Assembly (NCBI RefSeq): GCF_003391135.1
Contig: NZ_CP031455.1
Coordinates: 3,999,001 to 4,063,000 of the forward strand
Direction: 5' to 3'
Source of the DNA: Streptoverticillium olivoreticuli subsp. olivoreticuli
Lineage (GTDB): Bacteria > Actinomycetota > Actinomycetes > Streptomycetales > Streptomycetaceae
Length of the DNA: 64,000 nt
Of the stretch, positions 36,952 to 43,916 are shown piece by piece. The position numbers and the translations under genes are program-made. Below the pieces are notes generated by a model that was not told where the DNA came from, did not search any database, and was given only the letters and a program-made list of their open reading frames with translations. Numbering within the stretch: position 1 is the stretch's first letter; each line of letters starts with the position of its first letter.

Positions 36952-36981
36952 TTGGGTGAGGTGAATGATCACCTCACCCAA
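36952..36981. promoter_or_regulatory. Perfect 13-bp inverted repeat over the kdpB leader
   Basis: TTGGGTGAGGTGA (36952-36964), spacer ATGA, TCACCTCACCCAA (36969-36981). It ends 9 bp before the kdpB ATG, next to its ribosome-binding site. As DNA it is a strong operator candidate; as RNA it forms a 13-bp hairpin with a 4-nt loop that could gate translation. Confidence 0.75.
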
Positions 36982-37024
36982 TCGGCCGGGCGGGGGGCGC
37001 GCGGATGTCCTGACGAACCCTTGT

Positions 37025-37093
37025 CGCCTGCCGACGCGGGTCTGACGGGGCCTTTACGCCTGCCGGCGCGGACCTGATGGCGCTTTGACGCCG
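37025..37093. repeat. Degenerate 32-bp tandem repeat upstream of kdpB
   Basis: Units beginning CGCCTGCCGRCGCGG start at 37025 and 37057, with a partial third (CGCCG) at 37089, so the period is 32 bp. It is about 2.2 copies and of unknown meaning. Confidence 0.5.
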
Positions 37094-37114
37094 TTGCACA
37101 GTGCGGGTCCGTCA

Positions 37115-37200
37115 CGCCTGCGGCGGGCGGCCTCAATCGCCGGCCGGGCTGGATTCGGCTGATGTGAGTGCCGATTCAGCCCGTCCGGCGATCGAGGACA
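37115..37200. repeat. Dispersed palindromic intergenic repeat, copy D (reduced)
   Basis: It has the CGCCTGCGGCGGGC edge, the inverted core CCTCAATCGCCGGCCGGGCTG (37131-37151) and the direct core at 37177-37199. The long GCCCCGCCCC arms are missing. It lies directly 3' of the agmatinase gene. Confidence 0.75.
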
Positions 37201-37225
37201 CAGGTCCGGTGCGCAGCTCCAGCGG

Positions 37226-38200
37226 TCAGCCTCGCGACGCCGCGATCTGCCTCGACATGATCGTCGTCAGTTCGTACGCCGTGTGCGACGCCGCCACCGA
37301 CGTGATCTCCGCGTGGTCGTACGCCGGGGCCACCTCGACCAGGTCCGCCGAGACCAGGTTGCAGGAGGACAGGCCGCGGATGATCTCCAGCAGCTCGCGC
37401 GAGGTCAGGCCGCCCGCCTCGGGCGTGCCCGTGCCGGGGGCGTGGGCCGGGTCCAGGACGTCGATGTCGATGGAGATGTACAGCGGGCGGTCGCCGACGC
37501 GCTGGCGGAGCTGGTCGGCGATCTCGTCGACGCCGCGCCGCATGACGTCGGCGGACGTGACGATGCCGAAGCCCATCTTCTCGTCGTCGGTGAGGTCCTT
37601 CTTGCCGTACAGCGGGCCGCGCGTGCCGACGTGGGACAGCGCGGAGGTGTCGAGGATGCCCTCCTCGACGGCCCGGCGGAACGGCGTGCCGTGGGTGTAC
37701 TCGGCACCGAAGTAGGTGTCCCAGGTGTCCAGGTGCGCGTCGAAGTGCAGCAGGGCCACCGGACCGTGCTTCTTGGCGACCGAGCGCAGCAGCGGCAGCG
37801 CGATGGTGTGGTCGCCGCCCAGGGTCATCAGCCGGGCGCCGGTGCCGAGCAGGTCGTCGGCCGCGGCCTCGATGGTCTCCACGGCCTCGTTGATGTTGAA
37901 CGGGTTCGCGGCGATGTCACCGGCGTCGGCGACCTGCGCGAGCGCGAAGGGGGAGGCGTCCTGCGCCGGGTTGTACGGGCGCAGGAGGCGCGAGGCCTCG
38001 CGGATGGCGTTGCCGCCGAAGCGGGCGCCGGGCCGGTAGGAGACGCCGGAGTCGAAGGGCACGCCGACCACGGCGACGTCCGCGGTGCCGACCTCGTCCA
38101 GGCGCGGCAGGCGGGCGAAGGTCGCCGGGCCCGCGTAGCGCGGGATCCGGGAGGAGTCGACGGGGCCGCGCGGTTCACGGGGGGCGGGGGTGGTGCTCAT
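37226..38200 (-). CDS. speB: Agmatinase / ureohydrolase
   Basis: A 324-residue binuclear Mn2+ ureohydrolase converting agmatine to putrescine and urea. Metal ligands are visible in GGDHTIALP, LLHFDAHLDTWD and ISIDIDVLDPAHAPGTGTPEAGGL. Length is normal. Related guanidinobutyrases share these motifs, so the exact guanidino substrate is not certain. ATG 38200; a region with direct repeats separates it from a divergent gene. Repeat D lies directly 3'. Confidence 0.88.
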   Translation of the reverse strand: MSTTPAPREPRGPVDSSRIPRYAGPATFARLPRLDEVGTADVAVVGVPFDSGVSYRPGARFGGNAIREASRLLRPYNPAQDASPFALAQVADAGDIAANPFNINEAVETIEAAADDLLGTGARLMTLGGDHTIALPLLRSVAKKHGPVALLHFDAHLDTWDTYFGAEYTHGTPFRRAVEEGILDTSALSHVGTRGPLYGKKDLTDDEKMGFGIVTSADVMRRGVDEIADQLRQRVGDRPLYISIDIDVLDPAHAPGTGTPEAGGLTSRELLEIIRGLSSCNLVSADLVEVAPAYDHAEITSVAASHTAYELTTIMSRQIAASRG

Positions 38201-38211
38201 TCTGGAGCCTC

Positions 38212-38241
38212 TCGAATCACGGACGCGTTACGGTCGAATCA
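38212..38241. promoter_or_regulatory. Direct-repeat operator candidate upstream of speB
   Basis: TCGAATCA occurs at 38212-38219 and 38234-38241, exactly 22 bp (two helical turns) apart, just upstream of the speB start in the divergent region. A separate inverted repeat ATGGAC-ATCGC-GTCCAT (38331-38347) lies before the divergent gene. Confidence 0.4.
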
Positions 38242-38369
38242 ACGTCGGGGCGGCGGCTGTGGACGTACCCGAGGGTAAGCAGGGCGGCGGATTCCGCACA
38301 TGTACGTACTGAAGGGTCCGGCCCCGCCATATGGACATCGCGTCCATCGAAAAATCGTCGGGGGAGAGA

Positions 38370-39155
38370 ATGAGCCGCATGCCGATACCGAGCCGTGCCG
38401 CGTTGATCGACCACCTTGTCCGTACGCGCATCGCGGGCGCCGTGGCGACTCCGCGCGAGAACAACCTCGACCACTACCGCAGGCTCGCGTCCGGCGACCG
38501 GCGCCACTGGCTGGGCCTGGAGCTGGGCGACCGCTGGACGGACGAGCAGGACGTGCTGGCCGTGATGGCGGAGCGCTGCGGCGTCAGCGACGATCTCGCC
38601 CACCGCTCGGGCCAGGACACGATCGACCCGGAGCTGACGGTGGACGCCCTGGAGCGCATGGCGACGGTGCTGCGCAAGGCGGCCGAGGGGCGGCAGCGGG
38701 TGCTCCTCGCGACCGGGCACCCGGGCGGGCTGCTGGACGTGCACCACACGACGGCGAAGGCGCTGCGCGCGGCGGGCTGCGAGATCGTCCGCATCCCCGG
38801 CGGGCTGCGGGCCGACGACGGCGTGGTCTGCCAGTTCGCGGACGTCGCGGTGTTCGAGGGCGGGGCGACGCTGTGGCACACGCACTCCCCCGCGCCGATG
38901 GCCACCATCCTCGACGCCCTCGCGCGGGAGGGCAGCCCGCTGCCCGACCTGGTCGTCGCCGACCACGGCTGGGCGGGCTGCGCGGCGCAGCGCGGCATCG
39001 AGACGGTGGGCTACGCGGACAGCAACGACCCGGCGCTCTTCCTGGCGGAGGCGGAGGGGGTGCTGCGGGTGGCCGTGCCGCTGGATGACCATGTGGTGGA
39101 TCCGCGGTTCTACGAGCCGGTGACGGCGTATCTGCTGGCGGCGGCGGGTCTGTAG
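38370..39155 (+). CDS. Conserved actinobacterial protein of unknown function (often annotated as phosphatase)
   Basis: A 261-residue soluble protein. I do not recognise a characterised domain. Visible conserved-looking stretches are LLATGHPGGLLDVHHTTAKALRAAGCEIVRIPGGL, ATLWHTHSPAPMATIL and LVVADHGWAGCAAQRGIETVGYADSNDPALF, the last suggesting a nucleotide- or phosphate-handling fold. ATG 38370 follows GGGGAGAGA, which makes the in-frame ATG 38331 unlikely. It is transcribed away from speB and ends at dispersed repeat E. Confidence 0.65.
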   Translation: MSRMPIPSRAALIDHLVRTRIAGAVATPRENNLDHYRRLASGDRRHWLGLELGDRWTDEQDVLAVMAERCGVSDDLAHRSGQDTIDPELTVDALERMATVLRKAAEGRQRVLLATGHPGGLLDVHHTTAKALRAAGCEIVRIPGGLRADDGVVCQFADVAVFEGGATLWHTHSPAPMATILDALAREGSPLPDLVVADHGWAGCAAQRGIETVGYADSNDPALFLAEAEGVLRVAVPLDDHVVDPRFYEPVTAYLLAAAGL

Positions 39156-39163
39156 ACCTGTTT

Positions 39164-39400
39164 CGCCTGCGGCGGGCCTTTTCCCCAGCCCCGCCCCTTC
39201 CCGAACTGGGGCTCCGCCCCAGACCCCGAAGCACGCTTCGCGCGCTGTCCTCAAACGCCGGACGGGCTGAATTCAGCCCGTCCGGCGTTTGAGGACGCGG
39301 CCGCAGGCCGCTCCCGCCGCTGGGGGAGGCAACGGACCCGCGGCCGGGGGCCTGGGGCACGCGCCCCAGTTGCGGGAAGGGGCGGGGTGGGGAACAAACC
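39164..39400. repeat. Dispersed long palindromic intergenic repeat, copy E (most symmetrical)
   Basis: It lies between two convergent stop codons. At its centre is a perfect 23-bp inverted repeat: the core inverted at 39247-39269, spacer AATT, core direct at 39274-39296. The outer arms CCCCAGCCCCGCCCC and GGGGCGGGG pair again, so the whole 230-bp unit can fold on itself. Confidence 0.9.
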
Positions 39401-39404
39401 CCGG

Positions 39405-40289
39405 TCAGCCCCGCGGGACCCGCACCAGGCCCTCCTGGATCACCGATACCGCCAGCGCACCGCTCTCCGTGAAGATGCGGCCCCGGGCCAGCGCCCGCCC
39501 CCCGGAAGCGGAAGGGCTCTCCTGGTCGTACAGCAGCCACTCGTCCGCCCGGAACGGCCGGTGGAACCACATCGCGTGGTCCAGGCTCGCGCCGACGACG
39601 TCGCCGACGGCCCAGCCGCCGCGGCCGTGTGCGAGGAGCACGGAGTCCAGGAGGGTCATGTCGGAGACGTAGGTGGCCAGGCAGATGTGCAGCAGCGGGT
39701 CGTCCGCCAGTTTGCCGTTCGTCCGGAACCAAACCTGCGACTTCGCCTCACGGGGCTCCCCCACCTTGGCGAACGGCGGCTCGTCCGCGTAGCGCAGGTC
39801 GACCGCCGCGCGGGCGTCGAGCAGCCGGTCCAGCAGCTGCGGGTCGGCGAAGCGGTGCGCGTGGCGGGGGAGCATCTCGGCCGCGGTGGGCAGGGAGAGC
39901 GGGTCCGGCGCGGCCGGCATGGGCTCCTGGTGCTCCAGCCCCTCCTCGTACGTCTGGAAGGACGCGGAGAGGTGGAAGATCGGCCGACCGTGCTGGACGG
40001 CGACGACCCGGCGGGTGGTGAAGGACCGGCCGTCGCGGATGCGGTCCACGCTGTAGACGATGGGCACCTCGGGGTCGCCGGGGCGCAGGAAGTAGGAGTG
40101 CAGGGAGTGCGGGAGCCGGTCCTCGGGGACCGTGCGCCCGGCGGCGACCAGGGCCTGTGCGGCGACCTGGCCGCCGAAGACGCGCGGCACCAGCGAAGGG
40201 CGGCTGGTGCCGCGGAAGATGTCGCGCTCGATCTGCTCGGGGTCGAGCACGGTGAGCAGGTCGTCCAGGGGTGTAAGGGGCTCGTTCAT
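39405..40289 (-). CDS. tesB: Acyl-CoA thioesterase II
   Basis: A 294-residue double-hotdog thioesterase hydrolysing medium- and long-chain acyl-CoA. TesB landmarks include FGGQVAAQALVAAGRTV, the N-terminal LHSYFLRPGDPEVPIVY, and the C-terminal MTLLDSVLL and SLDHAMWFHRPFRADEWLLYDQESP. Start ATG 40289. It sits 22 nt downstream of an acyl-CoA dehydrogenase gene, presumably co-transcribed with it. Repeat E lies 4 nt 3'. Confidence 0.92.
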   Translation of the reverse strand: MNEPLTPLDDLLTVLDPEQIERDIFRGTSRPSLVPRVFGGQVAAQALVAAGRTVPEDRLPHSLHSYFLRPGDPEVPIVYSVDRIRDGRSFTTRRVVAVQHGRPIFHLSASFQTYEEGLEHQEPMPAAPDPLSLPTAAEMLPRHAHRFADPQLLDRLLDARAAVDLRYADEPPFAKVGEPREAKSQVWFRTNGKLADDPLLHICLATYVSDMTLLDSVLLAHGRGGWAVGDVVGASLDHAMWFHRPFRADEWLLYDQESPSASGGRALARGRIFTESGALAVSVIQEGLVRVPRG

Positions 40290-40311
40290 GGCGTCTGGGG
40301 CTTACCGGCCG

Positions 40312-41469
40312 CTACAGGCCCATGGACTTGGCGATGATCGAGCGCATGACCTCGCTCGTACCGCCGTAGATCCGGCTGACGCGGGTGTCCGCGTACAGGC
40401 GGGCGATGGGGTACTCCATCATGTAGCCGTAGCCGCCGTGCAGTTGGAGGCACTTGTCGATGACGACGGCGGCGCGCTCGGTGGTGAAGAGCTTCGCGGA
40501 GGCGGCGTCGGCGGCGGTCAGCTCGCCCGCGTCGTGCGCCTCCAGGGCCCGGTCCACGACCGCCTCCATGGCGTCGACCTCGGACTTGCAGTCGGCGAGC
40601 ACGAACTTGGTGTTCTGGAACGCCGCGACGGACTGCCCGAAGACCGTGCGGTCCTTCACGTACGCCTTGGCGAACTCGACGGCCGCGGCGGACTGGGCGT
40701 ACGCGCCGACGGCGATGTAGAGCCGCTCCTGCGGCAGGTTGTGGCCGAGGTAGCCGAACGCCTTGCCCTCCTCGCCGAGGAGGTCCTCCACGGGCACCTT
40801 GACGTCGGTGAAGGAGAGTTCGGCGGTGTCGGAGGCGTGCAGGCCGAGCTTCTGGAGTTTGCGGCCGACCGCGTAGCCCTCGGAGGAGGTGTCGACGACG
40901 AGGATGGAGATGCCCGAGCGCCGGTCCTCGGGGGTGGGCGGCGCGGTGCGGGCGCAGACGAGCACGCGGTCGGCGAGCACACCGCCGGTGATGAAGGTCT
41001 TCGCGCCGTTGAGGACGTAGTGCGTGCCGTCCTCGGAGAGCTTGGCGGTGGTCTTCATGCCGGCCAGGTCGGAGCCGGTGCCCGGCTCGGTCATGGCGAT
41101 GGCGGTCATCATGTCGCCGGAGACGAAGGACGGCAGCCAGCGCCGCTTCTGCTCCTCGGTGGCGTACTTCAGGAGGTAGGGCAGGCACAGCGCGGTGTGC
41201 ACGCTGCTGCCGCCGAAGCTGACGCCCGCGCGGGCACACTCCTCGGTGACGACGGCGTGGAACTTGAAGCTGTGCTCACCGGCACCGCCGTACTCCTCGG
41301 GCACCTCGATGCCGAAGACGCCCAGCTCGCCGAGCTTCTTGTAGAACTCGCGCGGCGCGGCACCGGCTTCCCGCCACTGCTCGTAGAACGGCACGACCTC
41401 CGCGGCGACGAAGTCGCGGATGGTCTCCCGGAACGCCTCGTGGTCCTCGCCGTACACAGTCCGACGCAT
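40312..41469 (-). CDS. Acyl-CoA dehydrogenase
   Basis: A 385-residue FAD flavoprotein performing alpha,beta-dehydrogenation of an acyl-CoA. Signatures are AMTEPGTGSDLAGMKTTA, FGQSVAAFQNTKFVLAD, LHGGYGYMMEYPIARLYAD and RIYGGTSEVMRSIIAKSMGL; the glutamate of GGTSE is not the short-chain catalytic base position, which cannot be assigned by eye. ATG 41469 is preferred over 41475 because GGGGGG is then 6 nt upstream. It lies downstream of a TetR gene and an AAGCGCTT palindrome. Substrate chain length is unknown. Confidence 0.88.
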   Translation of the reverse strand: MRRTVYGEDHEAFRETIRDFVAAEVVPFYEQWREAGAAPREFYKKLGELGVFGIEVPEEYGGAGEHSFKFHAVVTEECARAGVSFGGSSVHTALCLPYLLKYATEEQKRRWLPSFVSGDMMTAIAMTEPGTGSDLAGMKTTAKLSEDGTHYVLNGAKTFITGGVLADRVLVCARTAPPTPEDRRSGISILVVDTSSEGYAVGRKLQKLGLHASDTAELSFTDVKVPVEDLLGEEGKAFGYLGHNLPQERLYIAVGAYAQSAAAVEFAKAYVKDRTVFGQSVAAFQNTKFVLADCKSEVDAMEAVVDRALEAHDAGELTAADAASAKLFTTERAAVVIDKCLQLHGGYGYMMEYPIARLYADTRVSRIYGGTSEVMRSIIAKSMGL

Positions 41470-41510
41470 GGCCATCCCCCCGTATGCGTGTCAACCCAGC
41501 ATGCGTATCG

Positions 41511-41527
41511 ACTAAGCGCTTGCTCAG
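41511..41527. promoter_or_regulatory. TetR-operator-like palindrome before the acyl-CoA dehydrogenase gene
   Basis: CTAAGCGCTTGCTCA, with the perfect 8-bp centre AAGCGCTT (41514-41521), lies 42-58 bp upstream of the dehydrogenase start and 20 bp after the tetR stop. AGCAAGCGCTTGCT-like sites are typical for TetR regulators of fatty-acid genes in actinobacteria. Confidence 0.5.
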
Positions 41528-41546
41528 GGCGAAAGTTACCCGGCGG

Positions 41547-42203
41547 TCACCGGGACTGTCCAGAGGCCGGATGCCCGTCCTCGCGGGCCGGCGAGCCGTC
41601 CGAGAGGGCCGCGAGCGCGCCCAGCGCCAGGCGGCGCAGGAGGGCCGCCGTGGCCGCGCGGCTGGGCAGCGCGCCGGGGCGGCCGAGGTGGGGCGTGGAG
41701 TTGAGCAGGCCGAAGACGGCGTGCACGGCGGCGCGTGCCTCGGCCTCCAGGGCGTCCGGGTGCAGCCCGCGGACGACGTCGACCCACAGCTCCACGTACT
41801 GCCGCTGGAGGGAGCGCACCTGCTTGCGGTCGCTGTCGCGCAGCTGGCCCAGCTCGCGGTCGTGGAGCGTGATCAGCGCGCGGTCGTCGAGGGCGAAGTC
41901 GATATGGCCGTCGATGAGCGAGTCCAGCACGGCGGCCGGTCCGCCGCCCGCCGCCACGGCCTCGGCGACCCGCTTGCGGCCGCCCGCGAAGAGCCGCTCG
42001 CTGATGCCGACCAGCAGCTCGGCGAGCATCGCGTCCTTGCCCGCGAAGTGGCGGTAGAGGCCGGGCCCGCTGATGCCGACGGCCGCCCCTATCTCGTCGA
42101 CGCCGACCCCGTGGAAGCCGCGCTCGGCGAAGAGGCGGGCGGCCTCCTCCAGGATCTGCGCGCGGCGGTTGGGGGCTGACGTGCGGGTGGCTGCGTTGTT
42201 CAC
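41547..42203 (-). CDS. TetR-family regulator next to the leucine-degradation operon
   Basis: A 218-residue repressor-type protein with HTH GVGVDEIGAAVGISGPGLYRHFAGKDAML (residues about 33-61) and a TetR C-terminal domain. GTG 42203 has no Shine-Dalgarno, but a TAGAAT hexamer ends 7 nt upstream, implying leaderless translation. It is divergent from the acyl-CoA carboxylase gene with two matching 16-bp boxes between them, so control of the carboxylase operon and of itself is the simplest reading. Confidence 0.88.
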   Translation of the reverse strand: MNNAATRTSAPNRRAQILEEAARLFAERGFHGVGVDEIGAAVGISGPGLYRHFAGKDAMLAELLVGISERLFAGGRKRVAEAVAAGGGPAAVLDSLIDGHIDFALDDRALITLHDRELGQLRDSDRKQVRSLQRQYVELWVDVVRGLHPDALEAEARAAVHAVFGLLNSTPHLGRPGALPSRAATAALLRRLALGALAALSDGSPAREDGHPASGQSR

Positions 42204-42210
42204 GAAATCG

Positions 42211-42240
42211 ATTCTAGACAGCGGCGTTAGTGGTCGTTAA
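42211..42240 (-). promoter_or_regulatory. Leaderless promoter of the tetR gene
   Basis: Minus strand: TTAACG (42235-42240), 18-nt spacer, TAGAAT (42211-42216), then 7 nt to the GTG start codon. The -35 lies within operator box 1. Confidence 0.6.
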
Positions 42241-42270
42241 CCTGGAGGCAATGTGTTAACGCTCATTAAC
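42226..42270. promoter_or_regulatory. Twin 16-bp operator boxes between tetR and the carboxylase operon
   Basis: Box 1 GTTAGTGGTCGTTAAC (42226-42241) and box 2 GTTAACGCTCATTAAC (42255-42270) agree at 12 of 16 positions, are each near-palindromic (GTTAAYG..CRTTAAC) and lie 29 bp apart. Box 1 covers the tetR -35. Confidence 0.65.
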
Positions 42271-42291
42271 CGAGCAAGGGAGCTCGAGTAC

Positions 42292-43908
42292 ATGCAGCAG
42301 GCACCGGTGCTGGGGAGCGCCGCGGATCCCGCGTCCGACTCCTGGCGGACCAATGAGGCGGCGCACCGCGAGCTGTCCGCGGGGCTGCGGGAGCGGCTCG
42401 CCGCGGCGCGGCTGGGCGGCGGCGAGAAGGCGCGGGCGCGGCACACCGCCCGTGGCAAGCTGCTGCCGCGCGACCGGGTCGACGCCCTGCTGGATGCGGG
42501 GTCGCCGTTCCTGGAGCTCGCGCCGCTGGCGGCCGAGGGGATGTACGGCGGGTCCGCCCCGGCGGCGGGCGTGATCGCGGGGATCGGCCGGGTGTCGGGG
42601 CGCGAGGCGGTGATCGTCGCCAACGACGCCACCGTCAAGGGCGGCACGTATTACCCGATGACGGTGAAGAAGCACCTGCGCGCGCAGGAGATCGCCCTGG
42701 AGAACCGGCTCCCGTGCCTGTATCTCGTGGACTCCGGCGGCGCGTTCCTGCCCATGCAGGACGAGGTCTTCCCCGACCGCGACCACTTCGGCCGGATCTT
42801 CTACAACCAGGCGCGGATGTCCGGCGCGGGCATCCCGCAGATCGCCGCGGTCCTGGGCTCCTGCACGGCCGGTGGCGCGTACGTGCCCGCGATGAGCGAC
42901 GAGGCGGTCATCGTGCGCGGCCAGGGCACGATCTTCCTGGGCGGCCCGCCGCTGGTGAAGGCCGCCACCGGCGAGGTCGTCACCGCGGAGGAGCTGGGCG
43001 GCGGCGAGGTCCACTCCAAGGTCTCCGGCGTCACCGACCACCTCGCCGAGGACGACGCGCACGCCCTGCGGATCGTGCGGACGATCGTCTCCACCCTGCC
43101 GGAGCGCGGTGCGCTGCCCTGGCCGGTGGAGCCGGTCGAGGAGCCCAAGGCCGACCCGGCGGGGCTGTACGGGGCGGTGCCGGTGGATTCCCGCACGCCC
43201 TATGACGTGCGCGAGGTCATCGCGCGCGTGGTGGACGGCTCGCGGTTCGCGGAGTTCAAGGCCGAGTTCGGGCAGACCCTGGTGACCGGCTTCGCCCGGA
43301 TCCACGGCCACCCGGTGGGCATCATCGCCAACAACGGCATCCTCTTCTCGGAGTCCGCCCAGAAGGGCGCGCACTTCATAGAGCTGTGCGACCAGCGCGG
43401 CATCCCCCTGGTCTTCCTCCAGAACATCTCGGGCTTCATGGTCGGCCGGCAGTACGAGGCGGGCGGCATCGCCAAGCACGGCGCGAAGATGGTGACGGCG
43501 GTCGCCTGCGCGCGTGTCCCCAAGCTGACGGTCGTCATCGGCGGTTCGTACGGCGCGGGCAACTACTCGATGTGCGGGCGCGCCTATTCGCCGCGCTTCC
43601 TGTGGATGTGGCCCAACGCCAAGATCTCCGTGATGGGCGGCGAGCAGGCCGCGTCCGTCCTCGCGACCGTCAAGCGCGACCAGCTGGAGGCGCGCGGCGA
43701 GGAGTGGCCGGCGGCGGCCGAGGAGGAGTTCAAGGCCCCGATCCGCGAGCAGTACGACACCCAGGGGAACGCCTATTACGCGACGGCCCGGCTGTGGGAC
43801 GACGGCGTCATCGACCCGCTGGAGACCCGTCAGGTGCTGGGCCTGGCGCTGACGGCCTGTGCCAACGCCCCGCTGGGTGAGCCCGGCTACGGCGTCTTCC
43901 GGATGTGA
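42292..43908 (+). CDS. Acyl-CoA carboxylase carboxyltransferase (beta) subunit, methylcrotonoyl-CoA type
   Basis: A 538-residue carboxyltransferase moving CO2 from biotin to an acyl-CoA, most likely 3-methylcrotonyl-CoA given the neighbours (MccB/LiuB). Family motifs are GGTYYPMTVKKHLRAQEIA, VDSGGAFLPMQDEVFPDRDHFGRIFYNQARMS, FLGGPPLVKAATGE and NISGFMVGRQYEAGGIAKHGAKMV. ATG 42292 follows AGGGAG with a 10-nt gap. First gene of a four-gene operon, behind two operator boxes. Confidence 0.9.
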   Translation: MQQAPVLGSAADPASDSWRTNEAAHRELSAGLRERLAAARLGGGEKARARHTARGKLLPRDRVDALLDAGSPFLELAPLAAEGMYGGSAPAAGVIAGIGRVSGREAVIVANDATVKGGTYYPMTVKKHLRAQEIALENRLPCLYLVDSGGAFLPMQDEVFPDRDHFGRIFYNQARMSGAGIPQIAAVLGSCTAGGAYVPAMSDEAVIVRGQGTIFLGGPPLVKAATGEVVTAEELGGGEVHSKVSGVTDHLAEDDAHALRIVRTIVSTLPERGALPWPVEPVEEPKADPAGLYGAVPVDSRTPYDVREVIARVVDGSRFAEFKAEFGQTLVTGFARIHGHPVGIIANNGILFSESAQKGAHFIELCDQRGIPLVFLQNISGFMVGRQYEAGGIAKHGAKMVTAVACARVPKLTVVIGGSYGAGNYSMCGRAYSPRFLWMWPNAKISVMGGEQAASVLATVKRDQLEARGEEWPAAAEEEFKAPIREQYDTQGNAYYATARLWDDGVIDPLETRQVLGLALTACANAPLGEPGYGVFRM

Positions 43909-43916
43909 GGCGGAGC

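Noticed and set aside
35674..36981. Remnants of kdpA or kdpC near kdpB
   Set aside because: I looked for KdpA- or KdpC-like peptides in all frames on both flanks and saw none.
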